NCBI RefSeq assembly: GCF_900117445.1
Contig: NZ_FPEJ01000009.1
Coordinates: 124,001-188,000 of the forward strand
DNA from: Hyphomicrobium sp. NDB2Meth4
GTDB taxonomy: Bacteria > Pseudomonadota > Alphaproteobacteria > Rhizobiales > Hyphomicrobiaceae
Direction of reading: 5' to 3'
DNA length: 64,000 bases
Part shown: positions 44,904-54,100 of the stretch, piece after piece
How positions within the stretch are numbered: position 1 is the first letter of the stretch
How the letters are laid out: every line of letters starts with the position of its first letter
Position numbers and translations under genes: made by a program
Notes under the pieces: model-generated
Databases searched by the model: none
What the model saw: the letters and a program-made list of their open reading frames with translations, nothing else
What the model was told of the DNA's origin: nothing

Positions 44904-45530
44904 ATGAAGACGCTCCCGCTAAGTCGCGCAAGCCTTTGGACATTGGTACTGGCCGGGGTCGGGCTTGTCCATGCGGCCAACCTAGCGGCTGCGCCAAAGC
45001 CGGCGGCCGAGGAGAAGGTCACGGGCACTTCAACCACGGCGAAGAAGCAGCGCAAGTCGATCGACGACCCGGGAAAGTTGCCTCCCTCGGCAGAGGAGAT
45101 GCGACAGGCGCTGTTGTTTGCGACGCGGACGGGAAACATCGAGGATTTGCGCGAAGCGCTGGACTGGAACGAGATCAAGCCGGAGACGGCGGCGCCGGCC
45201 GGCGAGGATCCTATTGCCTTCTGGAAGCGCAGCTCGGGTGATGGTCATGGACGCGAGGTGCTTGCGGCCCTCGCCGAGGTCATGTCGCTGCATCCTGCGG
45301 AACTTCCGCTCGGGCGCGATCTGGAAAACAACATCGTCTACGTCTGGCCGTATCTCGCCGAGGCTGCGCTCGATCAGCTGACGCCGGCGCAAGAAGTTGA
45401 GCTGTTGCGGCTGGTCGGACCGGCCGAGGCCAAGCAGATGCGCGAGAAAAAGAAGTGGACGTGGTGGCGCCTCACCATCGGCGCCGATGGCGTCTGGCAT
45501 TCCTTCAAGAAGGGCGATAGCGGCCGCTGA
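44904..45530 (+). CDS. secreted protein of unknown function
   Basis: 208 residues from ATG 44904 (CCGGAGC upstream). A signal peptide (about 1-29, ending LAAA) and a Lys/Thr-rich linker (about 30-55) precede one domain with PPSAEEMRQALLFATRTGNI, EDLREALDWNEIKP, DLENNIVYVWPYLAEAALDQ and a strongly conserved-looking end, KKKWTWWRLTIGADGVWHSF. It looks like a periplasmic structural or binding protein. No family name can be given with confidence. Confidence 0.8.
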   Translation: MKTLPLSRASLWTLVLAGVGLVHAANLAAAPKPAAEEKVTGTSTTAKKQRKSIDDPGKLPPSAEEMRQALLFATRTGNIEDLREALDWNEIKPETAAPAGEDPIAFWKRSSGDGHGREVLAALAEVMSLHPAELPLGRDLENNIVYVWPYLAEAALDQLTPAQEVELLRLVGPAEAKQMREKKKWTWWRLTIGADGVWHSFKKGDSGR

Positions 45531-45707
45531 TGCGGGCATTTGTTCAAAGGTTCGTCTGACCGACAAGCTCGCCCGAAGCAACAACTTGTAGCCGTCCTCC
45601 TAACTTGCTAACCCATGCACCCCGGGGCGCGTCGCGCGTCTATCTTCGCCCATGAAGTGTCCTCGCGGACCGCCTGCGGCACCTCCAAATCCTCATAGGA
45701 AGCCATT

Positions 45708-46967
45708 GTGACACCTGCCTCCGGCGCGTGCGGCCTTGACTTCGGCACATCCAACAGCGCGATCGGCCACGCTGCGGAAGCTCATCCCTCTCTGATCCCC
45801 CTGCAGGAGGGCCGCGCTTCAATCCCCACCGCAGTATTCTTCAGCTTCGAGGACGCAAGTATCACCTTCGGCCGCGATGCCGTCTCCCGCTACTTGGAGC
45901 GCGAGGATGGGCGCCTGATGCGTTCGCTGAAATCGGTACTCGGATCATCGCTCATCCACGAGCAAACGCAGGTTGGAGCCAAGCGGCTCCGGTTCGATGA
46001 GATTATCTCGCTTTTCCTGAGCTACGTGCGCAAAGCTGCCGACGAGCCGTCGTCCGTCGTCATGGGCCGGCCTGTGTTTTTCGTGGACGAGAACCCGGAG
46101 GCCGACAGAAACGCAGAGGATCAACTCCGGCAGGCCGCGCAGCTCGCAGGCTTCAAGCACGTCGAATTCCAGTTCGAGCCCATCGCCGCTGCCCTCGACT
46201 ACGAACGCCAAGTGGGCGGCGAGGAGCTCGCATTGGTCGTCGACATCGGCGGCGGCACTTCGGACTTCTCCATCGTCCGCGTCTCTCCTCACCGGCGCGG
46301 CAAGCCGGACCGCAAGTCCGACATTCTCGCCTATTCGGGCGTGCACATCGGTGGCACCGATTTCGACCGTCGCCTTGAGCTCGATGCCGTGCTTCCCGAT
46401 CTTGGGCTTGGTGCCAAGCTTCGCCACAAGAACATGGAAACACCGTCGTGGTGGTACCAGGACCTTGCCACCTGGCAGCGCATCAACTTCCTCTATGATC
46501 CGAAGCTCTTCGCGGACATTCGCCAGGTGCGCCGCGATATGGTCGAGCCCGAAAAGCTCGACCGGCTACTCAAGGTTCTGGAGTACAGGAGGGGTCACGC
46601 GCTGTTGACCGCCGTCGAGGACGTCAAGATCCAGCTCTCCTCCGCAAACGTCGTGGCGATGGATTTGCAGAAGCTCGCTGGCATCGCGCCGCTCAACATC
46701 ACGAGGAAGCAGTTTGAGCGCGCTATTGCCGACCAGGTCGGCAAAATTCATAAGGCGATTAGAAGCACACTGAGTCAGAGCAACGTTACCGCCGATGCCA
46801 TCGGCTCAGTGTTTTTGACCGGCGGCTCGTCGCGAATACCTCTGCTGCTTGCGACGTTGCGCGGGGCATTCCCCAATGCCCGCATCGTCGAAGGCGATGC
46901 GTTCGGCTCCGTAGCCACCGGGCTCGCACTTGAAGCCCACAGCTGCTTTGGTGCGATGCGCGTTTGA
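45708..46967 (+). CDS. YegD-like Hsp70 family protein
   Basis: 419 residues, GTG start with AGGAAG upstream. The actin-like ATPase parts are all present: phosphate-1 CGLDFGTSNSAIG, phosphate-2 LALVVDIGGGTSDFSIV, adenosine VFLTGGSSRIPLL. The usual Hsp70 substrate-binding domain is missing; the protein ends right after the ATPase, as in E. coli YegD. It is therefore an Hsp70-like ATPase with unknown partners. No dnaJ or grpE nearby. Confidence 0.9.
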   Translation: MTPASGACGLDFGTSNSAIGHAAEAHPSLIPLQEGRASIPTAVFFSFEDASITFGRDAVSRYLEREDGRLMRSLKSVLGSSLIHEQTQVGAKRLRFDEIISLFLSYVRKAADEPSSVVMGRPVFFVDENPEADRNAEDQLRQAAQLAGFKHVEFQFEPIAAALDYERQVGGEELALVVDIGGGTSDFSIVRVSPHRRGKPDRKSDILAYSGVHIGGTDFDRRLELDAVLPDLGLGAKLRHKNMETPSWWYQDLATWQRINFLYDPKLFADIRQVRRDMVEPEKLDRLLKVLEYRRGHALLTAVEDVKIQLSSANVVAMDLQKLAGIAPLNITRKQFERAIADQVGKIHKAIRSTLSQSNVTADAIGSVFLTGGSSRIPLLLATLRGAFPNARIVEGDAFGSVATGLALEAHSCFGAMRV

Positions 46968-47161
46968 TGATGACATGTTGTTCGCGGCGTCCCTATCGCG
47001 TGGCTTCGGTAGACCGCTTCCGTGCACGGTCGTCGAGCCGCCTGCGAGGAAGCCGACAGGCGTCGCCATAGCGCGGCTCACAATCAATTTTACCTCCTAT
47101 CGCTTGTCATGCGCGGCGCTGCCCCCAGATGTAAGGGCGCAGCAACCGGAGGGATTTGCTT

Positions 47162-48046
47162 ATGATTTCGCGCGTCGCCCTCGCAGCCGCGGCGTTTATC
47201 GCCATCGGTGAGACAACGCCCGCGAGTGCCCAGTTGTATGGCCAGTGGGACAGTTACGGCCGCAGACCGTTCTGGGAGCAGCAACCGCGCAGTCGCCAGC
47301 AGTGGCGTAACGACAGCTATGACGATTGGGGTAACAGCGCGGAGCGGCGCTCACCCATCACGCGCAGCGGCGGTGCGCGCCCGGCAATAGCTCCAGCAGC
47401 GCCGCCGAAAGTGGCATTCAACAGCAGCTACCCTGTGGGCTCTATAGTCATCGATAGCGAGGGGCGCATGCTCTATTACGTGCTGTCGCCCACGCAGGCT
47501 TACCAATATCCGATCTCGGTGGGGCGTGAGGGATTCTCGTGGACTGGCACGGAGACGGTCAGCCGCAAACAGGCATGGCCCGACTGGCATCCGCCCAAGG
47601 AGATGATCGCGCGCGATCCGCGGCTCCCGAACAAGATGACGGGCGGGCTGAAAAATCCGCTCGGCGCAATGGCGCTCTATCTCGGCAATACGCTCTACCG
47701 GATTCACGGCACCAATGATCCGAAGAGCATCGGGCGAGCGGCGTCATCGGGCTGCTTCCGCATGATGAACGAGCATGTGCTGCATCTGGCCTCTCTCGCC
47801 GACGTCGGCACGCAAGTAACAGTGGTGAAGCATCTGCCGGCGCAGTCGGTGGCTTCGCGCCCGGCTCCGCAGCGTGCATCGGCCCAACCGGAGCCGGATG
47901 CTGATCCATATGCGGCGGAGGAACGCGACGAAGATCCGTACGCCGATCCAGGATACGAGCCGCGCTATGACCGCTATGGACGATACCGCGGCGGCTACAA
48001 TCCCTATGCACGCTACCGCTACAATCGCTGGGGCGATCCGCTGTAG
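47162..48046 (+). CDS. L,D-transpeptidase (YkuD) with Tyr/Arg/Asp-rich tail
   Basis: 294 residues from ATG 47162 (GGAGGG upstream; a TTG 6 nt earlier is less likely). A signal peptide, then a Trp/Arg/Tyr-rich linker (about 25-80), lead to the YkuD catalytic domain (about 93-235). The domain has IHGTNDPKSIGRAASSGCFR, holding the active-site His and Cys of the HxxN...SxGCxR motif. It makes 3-3 crosslinks in peptidoglycan or attaches lipoproteins to it. The last 45 residues are low-complexity Tyr/Arg/Asp/Pro (YDRYGRYRGGYNPYARYRYN), unusual for the family. Confidence 0.92.
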   Translation: MISRVALAAAAFIAIGETTPASAQLYGQWDSYGRRPFWEQQPRSRQQWRNDSYDDWGNSAERRSPITRSGGARPAIAPAAPPKVAFNSSYPVGSIVIDSEGRMLYYVLSPTQAYQYPISVGREGFSWTGTETVSRKQAWPDWHPPKEMIARDPRLPNKMTGGLKNPLGAMALYLGNTLYRIHGTNDPKSIGRAASSGCFRMMNEHVLHLASLADVGTQVTVVKHLPAQSVASRPAPQRASAQPEPDADPYAAEERDEDPYADPGYEPRYDRYGRYRGGYNPYARYRYNRWGDPL

Positions 48047-49375
48047 CTAGACGCCTTCGAGGAAGCCGACGGGAGCGCCGTGTGCGGGGCCGATGATCTC
48101 GCCATCCCACATGACGCGGCGGCCGCGCACGAATGTGCCGATGGGCCAGCCTTTGACGCGCTTGCCATGGTACGGCGTCCAACCGGCGCGGCTTGCGACT
48201 TGCTCATCGACGATGACTTCCTCGCGGTTGAGATCTACCACGGTGAGGTCGGCGTCATAGCCCACAGCGATGCGGCCCTTGCCGCGGATGCCGAACAGAC
48301 GCTGCGGGCCGTGACTCGTCAGGTCGACGAAGCGCTCTAGCGACAAGCGGCCAGCGTTGACGTGATCGAGCATGATGGGGACGAGCGTCTGCACGCCGGT
48401 CATGCCGGAGTGCGATGCGGGATAGGCATGGTCCTTTTCCTCGCGCGTGTGCGGGGCGTGATCGGAGCCGAGCACGTCGACGACGCCGGCGGCCAATCCT
48501 TCCCAGATCGCACGGCGGTGGTGCTCATCGCGCACGGGCGGGTTCATCTGCGCATAGGTGCCGAGCGTCTCGTAACATTCAGGGGCGACGAGCGTCAGGT
48601 GATGGGGCGTCACCTCGACGCTGGCCCAATCCTTGTGCTCGGCGAGGAAGGCCATCTCAGCAGCGGTCGAAACGTGCAGCACATGGACGCGGCGCTTATG
48701 CTTTTCTGCAAGGCGGACGAGGCGGCGCGTGGAGATGATAGCGGCTTCCTCGTCGCGCCATTCGGGATGCGAGGATGGATCGCCGGGCCGGCGCACGTCC
48801 ATGCGCGCAATGAGGCGCGCCTCGTCCTCGGAATGGAACGCGGCGCGGCGGCGAAGGGCGCCGATGATGCGGTCGAGCGAGGCTTCGTCATCGACCAGCA
48901 AGTCGCCGGTCGAGGAGCCCATGAACACTTTGATGCCGGCCGAGCCTTCCAGCCTTTCAAGCTGCGGAATCTGGTCGATGTTCTCGCGTGTGCCGCCGAC
49001 ATAGAAGGCGAAGTCGCAGAACATGCGATTGCGTGCGCGCGACACCTTGTCGGCAAGGCGTTCTGCCGTGGTCGTCAGCGGCTTGGTGTTGGGCATCTCG
49101 AACACGGCGGTGACGCCACCCAGGACGGCGCCGCGCGATCCGGTTGCGAGGTCTTCCTTGTGCTCCAGGCCCGGCTCGCGGAAATGCACCTGCGTATCGA
49201 TGACACCGGGCAGCACGTGGAGGCCTTTGGCGTCGATGATCTCACCGGCAAGGCTTTGATCAATCTCGCCGATTGCAGCAATGCGTCCGCCGCGAATGGC
49301 AACGTCCCGCACGCCGATGCCGTCATGATTGACGAGGGTCCCTCCCTTCAGCAGGAGGTCGAACGTCGATGCCAT
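48047..49375 (-). CDS. pyrC: dihydroorotase
   Basis: Third step of pyrimidine synthesis: carbamoyl-aspartate to dihydroorotate. 442 residues, class I amidohydrolase. Metal motif DTQVHFREPGLEHKED; the Lys expected to be carboxylated is in AGIKVFMGSSTGDL; later ligands are VHVLHVSTAAEMAF (His), VEVTPHHL and VVDVLGSDHAPHTREEKDHA (Asp). Allantoinase is a close relative, so the call rests on family resemblance. It converges tail to tail with the L,D-transpeptidase gene (adjacent stops). Confidence 0.88.
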   Translation of the reverse strand: MASTFDLLLKGGTLVNHDGIGVRDVAIRGGRIAAIGEIDQSLAGEIIDAKGLHVLPGVIDTQVHFREPGLEHKEDLATGSRGAVLGGVTAVFEMPNTKPLTTTAERLADKVSRARNRMFCDFAFYVGGTRENIDQIPQLERLEGSAGIKVFMGSSTGDLLVDDEASLDRIIGALRRRAAFHSEDEARLIARMDVRRPGDPSSHPEWRDEEAAIISTRRLVRLAEKHKRRVHVLHVSTAAEMAFLAEHKDWASVEVTPHHLTLVAPECYETLGTYAQMNPPVRDEHHRRAIWEGLAAGVVDVLGSDHAPHTREEKDHAYPASHSGMTGVQTLVPIMLDHVNAGRLSLERFVDLTSHGPQRLFGIRGKGRIAVGYDADLTVVDLNREEVIVDEQVASRAGWTPYHGKRVKGWPIGTFVRGRRVMWDGEIIGPAHGAPVGFLEGV

Positions 49376-49468
49376 TTTATCTCCTCGGCGTACACTATGG
49401 CGCCTTGCCTCTGGACTTAGCCCCGCATACGTAAATCAATCGCCGGACGCAACCGGAGCGGGGAAACT

Positions 49469-50368
49469 ATGGCCGATACGAAGATCGCTTTGCTGCCCGA
49501 CCGGGGCGCCGTCACCATTGCGGGCGAGGATGCCCGCACGTTTTTGCAGGGTCTCGTCACCAACGATATGGCGCTGATCGACAAGCAGCCGGCCCTCTAC
49601 GCCGGTCTGCTGACGCCACAAGGTAAGATTCTGTTCGACTTTTTTGTAGTCGCCACGCCCGAGGGCTTCTGCCTCGAGGTTGCGCGCAGCAAGGCGGGCG
49701 AACTCGTGGAGCGGCTTAAGATGTATAAGCTGCGTTCCAAGGTCGAAATCCTGGATGCTTCCGCCGACTATACGGTTGCGGCGATCTGGGGCGGCGAATA
49801 TGCGCCGCACGGCAACGGCAAGCCGCCGCTGCTGTTCGCCGACCCGCGCCTGCCCGGAATGGGCTATCGCGAGATGACGACGTTGCGTTCGGACTGGGCG
49901 CTCGGCGGGGAGACTTGTGACAGCGCCACGCAGGACGAATACCACGCGCACCGCATCGGGCTGGGCGTGCCGGAAGGCGGGCGTGACTATGCGTTCGGGG
50001 ATGCCTTCCCGCACGAGGCGCTGTTCGACCAGCTCCAAGGCGTATCGTTCAAAAAGGGCTGCTTTGTCGGCCAGGAAGTGGTCGCGCGGATGCAGCATCG
50101 CGGGCTGGCGCGACGCAGGGTGGTTCCGGTGGTGGCGGCGAGTGCGTTGCCCGATCCGGGGGTGCCGATCACTGCGGGTGGCGTCGAGATCGGCAAGCTC
50201 GGATCGACTGCCGGCAACCGCGGGCTTGCGGACATCCGTATCGACCGTGTTGCGGAATTTAAAGCGAAGGGCGAGAGCGTGCGCGCGGGCGATGTCGAGG
50301 TGAACGTCGAGCTCCCCGCGTGGGCGACCTTCTCGCTCGAAGCAAAGCCGGCGGGATCGCCCGCATGA
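49469..50368 (+). CDS. ygfZ: folate-binding protein YgfZ/GcvT-like
   Basis: 299 residues. The diagnostic YgfZ motif KGCFVGQEVVARMQHRG carries the conserved Cys needed for Fe-S cluster repair. The N-terminal half is GcvT-like: ALLPDRGAVTIAGEDARTFL, QGLVTNDMALID. It uses tetrahydrofolate in maintaining Fe-S enzymes such as MiaB. It is divergent from dihydroorotase and overlaps tag by 4 nt (ATGA), so it is translationally coupled to a DNA repair gene. Confidence 0.94.
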   Translation: MADTKIALLPDRGAVTIAGEDARTFLQGLVTNDMALIDKQPALYAGLLTPQGKILFDFFVVATPEGFCLEVARSKAGELVERLKMYKLRSKVEILDASADYTVAAIWGGEYAPHGNGKPPLLFADPRLPGMGYREMTTLRSDWALGGETCDSATQDEYHAHRIGLGVPEGGRDYAFGDAFPHEALFDQLQGVSFKKGCFVGQEVVARMQHRGLARRRVVPVVAASALPDPGVPITAGGVEIGKLGSTAGNRGLADIRIDRVAEFKAKGESVRAGDVEVNVELPAWATFSLEAKPAGSPA

Positions 50369-50967
50369 CAACGTCGCCGGGTGGTTCCGTGGTGCGGTGC
50401 CCGTGGACTGGCAACGACGCCGAGTATCAGCGGTATCACGACACCGAATGGGGCGTGCCGCTGAAGACCGATCGCGCGATATTTGAAAAGCTGGTGCTGG
50501 AAGGCTTCCAGGCCGGTCTTTCCTGGATCACCATCTTGCGCAAGCGTGAGAACTTCCGGCGCGCGTTCGACAAGTTCGATGCCGAGCGCATTGCACAATA
50601 CAATGCGAAGGACATCGCGCGGCTGATGGCGGACGAGGGCATCGTGCGTAACCGGGCGAAGATCGAGGCCACGATCGATAACGCGCGCGCCTACCTGAAA
50701 CTACGGGAGCGAACGACGCTGAAGAAGCTCTTGTGGGATCACCTCGGCGAGGGCGGGCCGCTGCAGCGCGGCGCCAAGACGATTACGGAGATCCCTGCAC
50801 AGGACGATGTGTCCAAACGCATTTCAAAGGCGCTGAAGGCGGAGGGCTTCCGCTTCGTCGGGCCGACAACGGTTTACGCCTTCATGCAGTCGGCCGGGAT
50901 GGTCAACGATCACCTCGTCGGCTGCTTCCGCTATGATGCGTGCTCGAAGCTACAGCACAAAGCCTGA
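50365..50967 (+). CDS. tag: DNA-3-methyladenine glycosylase I
   Basis: Tag removes 3-methyladenine from DNA. 200 residues from ATG 50365. Family markers: RCPWTGNDAEYQRYHDTEWG (with zinc ligands Cys and His), EGFQAGLSWITILRKRENFR, DEGIVRNRAKIEATIDNARA, and the late zinc pair in MVNDHLVGCFRY (His and Cys). Coupled to ygfZ by a 4-nt overlap. The HD gene follows 23 nt downstream. Confidence 0.95.
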   Translation: MTTSPGGSVVRCPWTGNDAEYQRYHDTEWGVPLKTDRAIFEKLVLEGFQAGLSWITILRKRENFRRAFDKFDAERIAQYNAKDIARLMADEGIVRNRAKIEATIDNARAYLKLRERTTLKKLLWDHLGEGGPLQRGAKTITEIPAQDDVSKRISKALKAEGFRFVGPTTVYAFMQSAGMVNDHLVGCFRYDACSKLQHKA

Positions 50968-50990
50968 TACCCGTGACCTCAGTGAACGAT

Positions 50991-51599
50991 ATGCAAAAGC
51001 CGAAGCGCGCGTGGCAGCGCATGCTGTCGGGGCGGCGCCTCGATCTGCTCAATCCTTCGCCGTCGGACGTCGAAGTCGAAGACATTGCGCACGGACTGGC
51101 ACGCGTCGCGCGCTGGAATGGGCAGACGATCGGCGCGCACGCGTTCTCTGTGGCGCAGCATTCCCTCGTCGTCGAAGAGATCGCGGCAGCACGCAATTTG
51201 GAGTGGGACAGGCGCTGGATGCTGGCGACGCTGCTGCACGATGCGCCGGAGTATGTCGTGGGCGACCTCATCAGTCCGTTCAAGACCGCCATCGGTCTCG
51301 ACTACAAAGCCTTCGAGCTGCGACTACTTGCAGCAATCCATGCGCGCTTCGGAATCCCTGAAGAGCTGCCGAGCGACGTTCAGTACGAGATCAAACTTTG
51401 TGACCGAGTTGCAGCATTTTTCGAGGCGACGCGGCTCGCCGGGTTCGAGGAAAACGAAGCGGTCATCTACTTCGGCGAACCAGGCGGGCTGCTGCCCGAT
51501 GCCACTGCAGTATCGCTATCGGCCCTTACTCCACTGCCCGCGAACGAGGCTCAAGAAAAATTTCTCGCTCGATTTAGAGTTTTGATTGAACCTTTCTGA
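50991..51599 (+). CDS. HD-domain hydrolase (YfbR-like)
   Basis: 202 residues from ATG 50991, chosen because MQKPKRAWQRMLSGRRLD is where the conserved block begins; GTG starts at 50973 and 50940 are possible. HD metal-ligand motifs: HAFSVAQHSLVVEEI (first His) and LHDAPEYVVGDLISPFK (His-Asp). The YfbR group dephosphorylates deoxynucleoside monophosphates; the role here is inferred. The tail ALTPLPANEAQEKFLARFRV fits family length. Confidence 0.88.
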   Translation: MQKPKRAWQRMLSGRRLDLLNPSPSDVEVEDIAHGLARVARWNGQTIGAHAFSVAQHSLVVEEIAAARNLEWDRRWMLATLLHDAPEYVVGDLISPFKTAIGLDYKAFELRLLAAIHARFGIPEELPSDVQYEIKLCDRVAAFFEATRLAGFEENEAVIYFGEPGGLLPDATAVSLSALTPLPANEAQEKFLARFRVLIEPF

Positions 51600-51708
51600 G
51601 TATTGCGCGTTGTCCCGGCGATTGCACGGCGGAGTGCGAAGACGTCGGAAAAGCGCCATGTTCCGCGTCAAGCCTCCGGCCGGGGGTCTCCACTCACTGG
51701 AGGAAGCC

Positions 51709-52743
51709 ATGGCCTACGGACAGCTCAGGGAATCAACAGCCCGAGTGAGCAGCGAACCAGAACCCAGTATCGAAGCGGGCACCGCGCCGGTCGAGATCGG
51801 CCTCAACGCGGCGATCGTTGCGGTGACCGGTAACGAGCCGGTGGTCTTAGTCATCCGGCATGAAGCCGATTCCGCGGGTGCCACGGACGGGCTTCCGTTC
51901 GGACCATTCTCCCCGTTGCAGCACAGGACACTGGAAAGTGGCCTGCGCGCTTGGGTACATCGGCAGGCCGGCTTGGAACTGGGATACGCCGAGCAGCTCT
52001 ACACATTCGGCGACCGCGGACGCCATGCGCAACCGGGCGATTTGAGCCCGCATGTCGTGTCAATCGGATACCTGGCGCTTACGCAGGTGAAGCCGTCGAT
52101 GGAGATGCAGCACGGCGTTTGGCGCAGCTGGTATCACTACTTCCCGTGGGAGGACTGGCGGCGCGGCCGACCGGAAATCCTCGAAGCGACGATGGAGCCG
52201 AGGCTGCGAGAGTGGGCCAGTGAGCGCACGAGCGTGCCGCAGCCCGTCAGCCGCCAGGAGCGTGTGCGCATCTGCTTCGGTCTCGATGGCGCGGCGTGGG
52301 ACGAGGAAAAAGTTCTCGAACGCTACGAGCTGCTCTACGAAGCCGGCCTCATCGAAGAGGCGGCGAGGGACGGACGCGATGCTGCACGTCAGTGGAGCCA
52401 GCGACCGCGGCTTGGCGTGCCGATGCAGTACGATCACCGCCGCATTCTCGCGACGGCGATCGGACGCGTGCGCGCAAAGATCAAATATCGCCCGGTGATC
52501 TTCGAGCTGATGCCGGACGACTTCACGCTGTTCGAGCTGCAGCGCACCGTCGAAGCCATTCTCGGCCCGCATCTGCACAAGCAGAACTTCCGCCGGCTGG
52601 TCGAAGGCGCGGGGCTGGTGGAGCCCACCGGCGATGTGAAGATGCGCACGGGCGGACGGCCCGCAAAGCTCTATCGTTTCCGCCGCGAAGTGTTGATGGA
52701 GCGTCCTGCTCCCGGCGTGCGCGTGAAACCGGGCAAGGTCTGA
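51709..52743 (+). CDS. nadQ: NadQ/NrtR-type nudix-like transcriptional repressor of NAD synthesis
   Basis: 344 residues from ATG 51709, where GGAGGAAGCC gives a strong ribosome site. An N-terminal nudix-like domain (about 25-175) is followed by a winged-helix DNA-binding domain (about 255-340: LFELQRTVEAILG and KQNFRRLVEGAGLV). The Nudix box is degenerate: in the stretch LRAWVHRQAGLE the catalytic Glu positions are Trp, Arg and Gln, so it should sense rather than cleave a ligand. It sits directly upstream of nadABC, whose promoter carries two matching palindromes. Naming rests on context and architecture. Confidence 0.85.
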   Translation: MAYGQLRESTARVSSEPEPSIEAGTAPVEIGLNAAIVAVTGNEPVVLVIRHEADSAGATDGLPFGPFSPLQHRTLESGLRAWVHRQAGLELGYAEQLYTFGDRGRHAQPGDLSPHVVSIGYLALTQVKPSMEMQHGVWRSWYHYFPWEDWRRGRPEILEATMEPRLREWASERTSVPQPVSRQERVRICFGLDGAAWDEEKVLERYELLYEAGLIEEAARDGRDAARQWSQRPRLGVPMQYDHRRILATAIGRVRAKIKYRPVIFELMPDDFTLFELQRTVEAILGPHLHKQNFRRLVEGAGLVEPTGDVKMRTGGRPAKLYRFRREVLMERPAPGVRVKPGKV

Positions 52744-52856
52744 GACGTTGCTCTAAAGGCCGTATGACGGTTGCGCGCGATGCGGAGCTGAAACGCGCGC
52801 AAGTCCTAACTCTTATGTGGTCACAGACGGCTTGATGAAGTAATCTTTCATCACCC

Positions 52857-52884
52857 TTGGAGTGCTCAAAAAGAGCATTATATG
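52857..52884 (+). promoter_or_regulatory. predicted nadABC promoter
   Basis: -35 TTGGAG (52857-52862) and -10 TATATG (52879-52884) are separated by 16 bases. Operator 1 fills that spacer, so a bound repressor would block RNA polymerase. The predicted start of transcription is near 52,891, giving a leader of about 85 nt. Confidence 0.55.
52862..52878 (+). promoter_or_regulatory. NadQ-type operator 1
   Basis: Imperfect palindrome gTGCTC-aaaaa-GAGCAt with a 5-base centre, the same half-site and spacing as operator 2. It lies between the -35 and -10 elements. Confidence 0.68.
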
Positions 52885-52930
52885 ACCTAACATCCGGCCA
52901 ATCCCGTGCCGGCTCTTTAGATGGCCCGTT

Positions 52931-52949
52931 TATGCTCAAAGTGAGCATA
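52931..52949 (+). promoter_or_regulatory. NadQ-type operator 2
   Basis: Perfect 7-bp palindrome TATGCTC-aaagt-GAGCATA, 27 nt upstream of the nadA ATG. Its centre is 70 bp from that of operator 1. Two sites could support looping or cooperative binding. Confidence 0.75.
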
Positions 52950-52975
52950 GCTGTCTTGGGGAGACTTGGGGAGAC

Positions 52976-54043
52976 ATGATGGATACGCTCGACGTCCGAC
53001 CTGCCGTTGCCCGCCGCCCGCGCCCTGCGCCGGCCCCCGAGGCACGGCCGCTGCCGGAGTTCACGCCGGAGCTCGCCGCCGAGATGGCGCCGCTCTACGC
53101 GCGCGTTCAGCACGTGATCACGCCGATGGAGTGGCCCGCCTACGCGCCGCTGATCAAGGCGATCAACGAGCTGAAGAAAGAGCGCAACGCCGTCATCCTG
53201 GCGCACAACTACATGACGCCGGAGATCTTCAACTGCGTTGGAGATTTCCGCGGCGATAGCTTGCAGCTCGCGCGTGAAGCAGCACGCACCGAGGCCGACG
53301 TCATCGTGCAGGCCGGCGTGCACTTCATGGCCGAGACCTCAAAGCTGCTGAGCCCGGACAAGAAGATTCTCATTCCGGACATGAAGGCCGGCTGCTCGCT
53401 TGCCGAGTCGATCACGGCCGAGGACGTGCGCATGCTGCGCGAGGCCTATCCGGGCGTGCCGATCGTCACCTACGTCAATACGTCGGCGGCGGTGAAGGCA
53501 GAGTGCGATATCACCTGCACCTCGTCGAACGCGGTGAAGGTTGTCGAGAGCCTCGGCGCACCGCGCGTGCTGCTGATCCCGGACGAATATCTCGCCCGCT
53601 ACGTGCAGACGAAGACGAAGGTCGAGATCATCGCCTGGAAGGGCCACTGCGAGGTGCACGAGCGCTTCACCGCCGAGGACATCGCGGCCATGCGCGCCGC
53701 CGATCCCGGCATGAAGGTTATCGCGCATCCGGAGTGCCCGCCGGACGTGATCGCTGCCTCCGACTTCACCGGCTCGACTGCCGCGATGATCAACTACGTC
53801 ACCAGCAACCGGCCGCGCAAAGTGGCGCTCATCACCGAATGCTCGATGGCGTCGAATGTTGCGGTCGAGGCTCCGGACGTAGAGTTCATCCGGCCGTGCA
53901 ATCTGTGCCCGCACATGAAGCGCATCAGCCTGCAGAACATCTACGAGGCCCTGCGCGACATGAAATACGAGGTCACGGTTGATCCAGCCGTCGCCGTCAA
54001 GGCGCGCCGCGCCGTAGAGCGCATGATCAACCTCACCAACTGA
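52976..54043 (+). CDS. nadA: quinolinate synthase A
   Basis: NadA condenses iminoaspartate with dihydroxyacetone phosphate to quinolinate using a 4Fe-4S cluster. 355 residues. The three cluster Cys are in [22 protein letters not shown] and [12 protein letters not shown]. Other motifs: [31 protein letters not shown]. Starts at 52976 or 52979. The leader holds a duplicated ggggaga ribosome-site block. First gene of nadABC. Confidence 0.97.
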   Translation: MMDTLDVRPAVARRPRPAPAPEARPLPEFTPELAAEMAPLYARVQHVITPMEWPAYAPLIKAINELKKERNAVILAHNYMTPEIFNCVGDFRGDSLQLAREAARTEADVIVQAGVHFMAETSKLLSPDKKILIPDMKAGCSLAESITAEDVRMLREAYPGVPIVTYVNTSAAVKAECDITCTSSNAVKVVESLGAPRVLLIPDEYLARYVQTKTKVEIIAWKGHCEVHERFTAEDIAAMRAADPGMKVIAHPECPPDVIAASDFTGSTAAMINYVTSNRPRKVALITECSMASNVAVEAPDVEFIRPCNLCPHMKRISLQNIYEALRDMKYEVTVDPAVAVKARRAVERMINLTN

Positions 54044-54100
54044 GGCAATTGCCGGCGGCCCATGCCGCCGGCCCCCGCAACCCGCCTTGGACGATATCGA

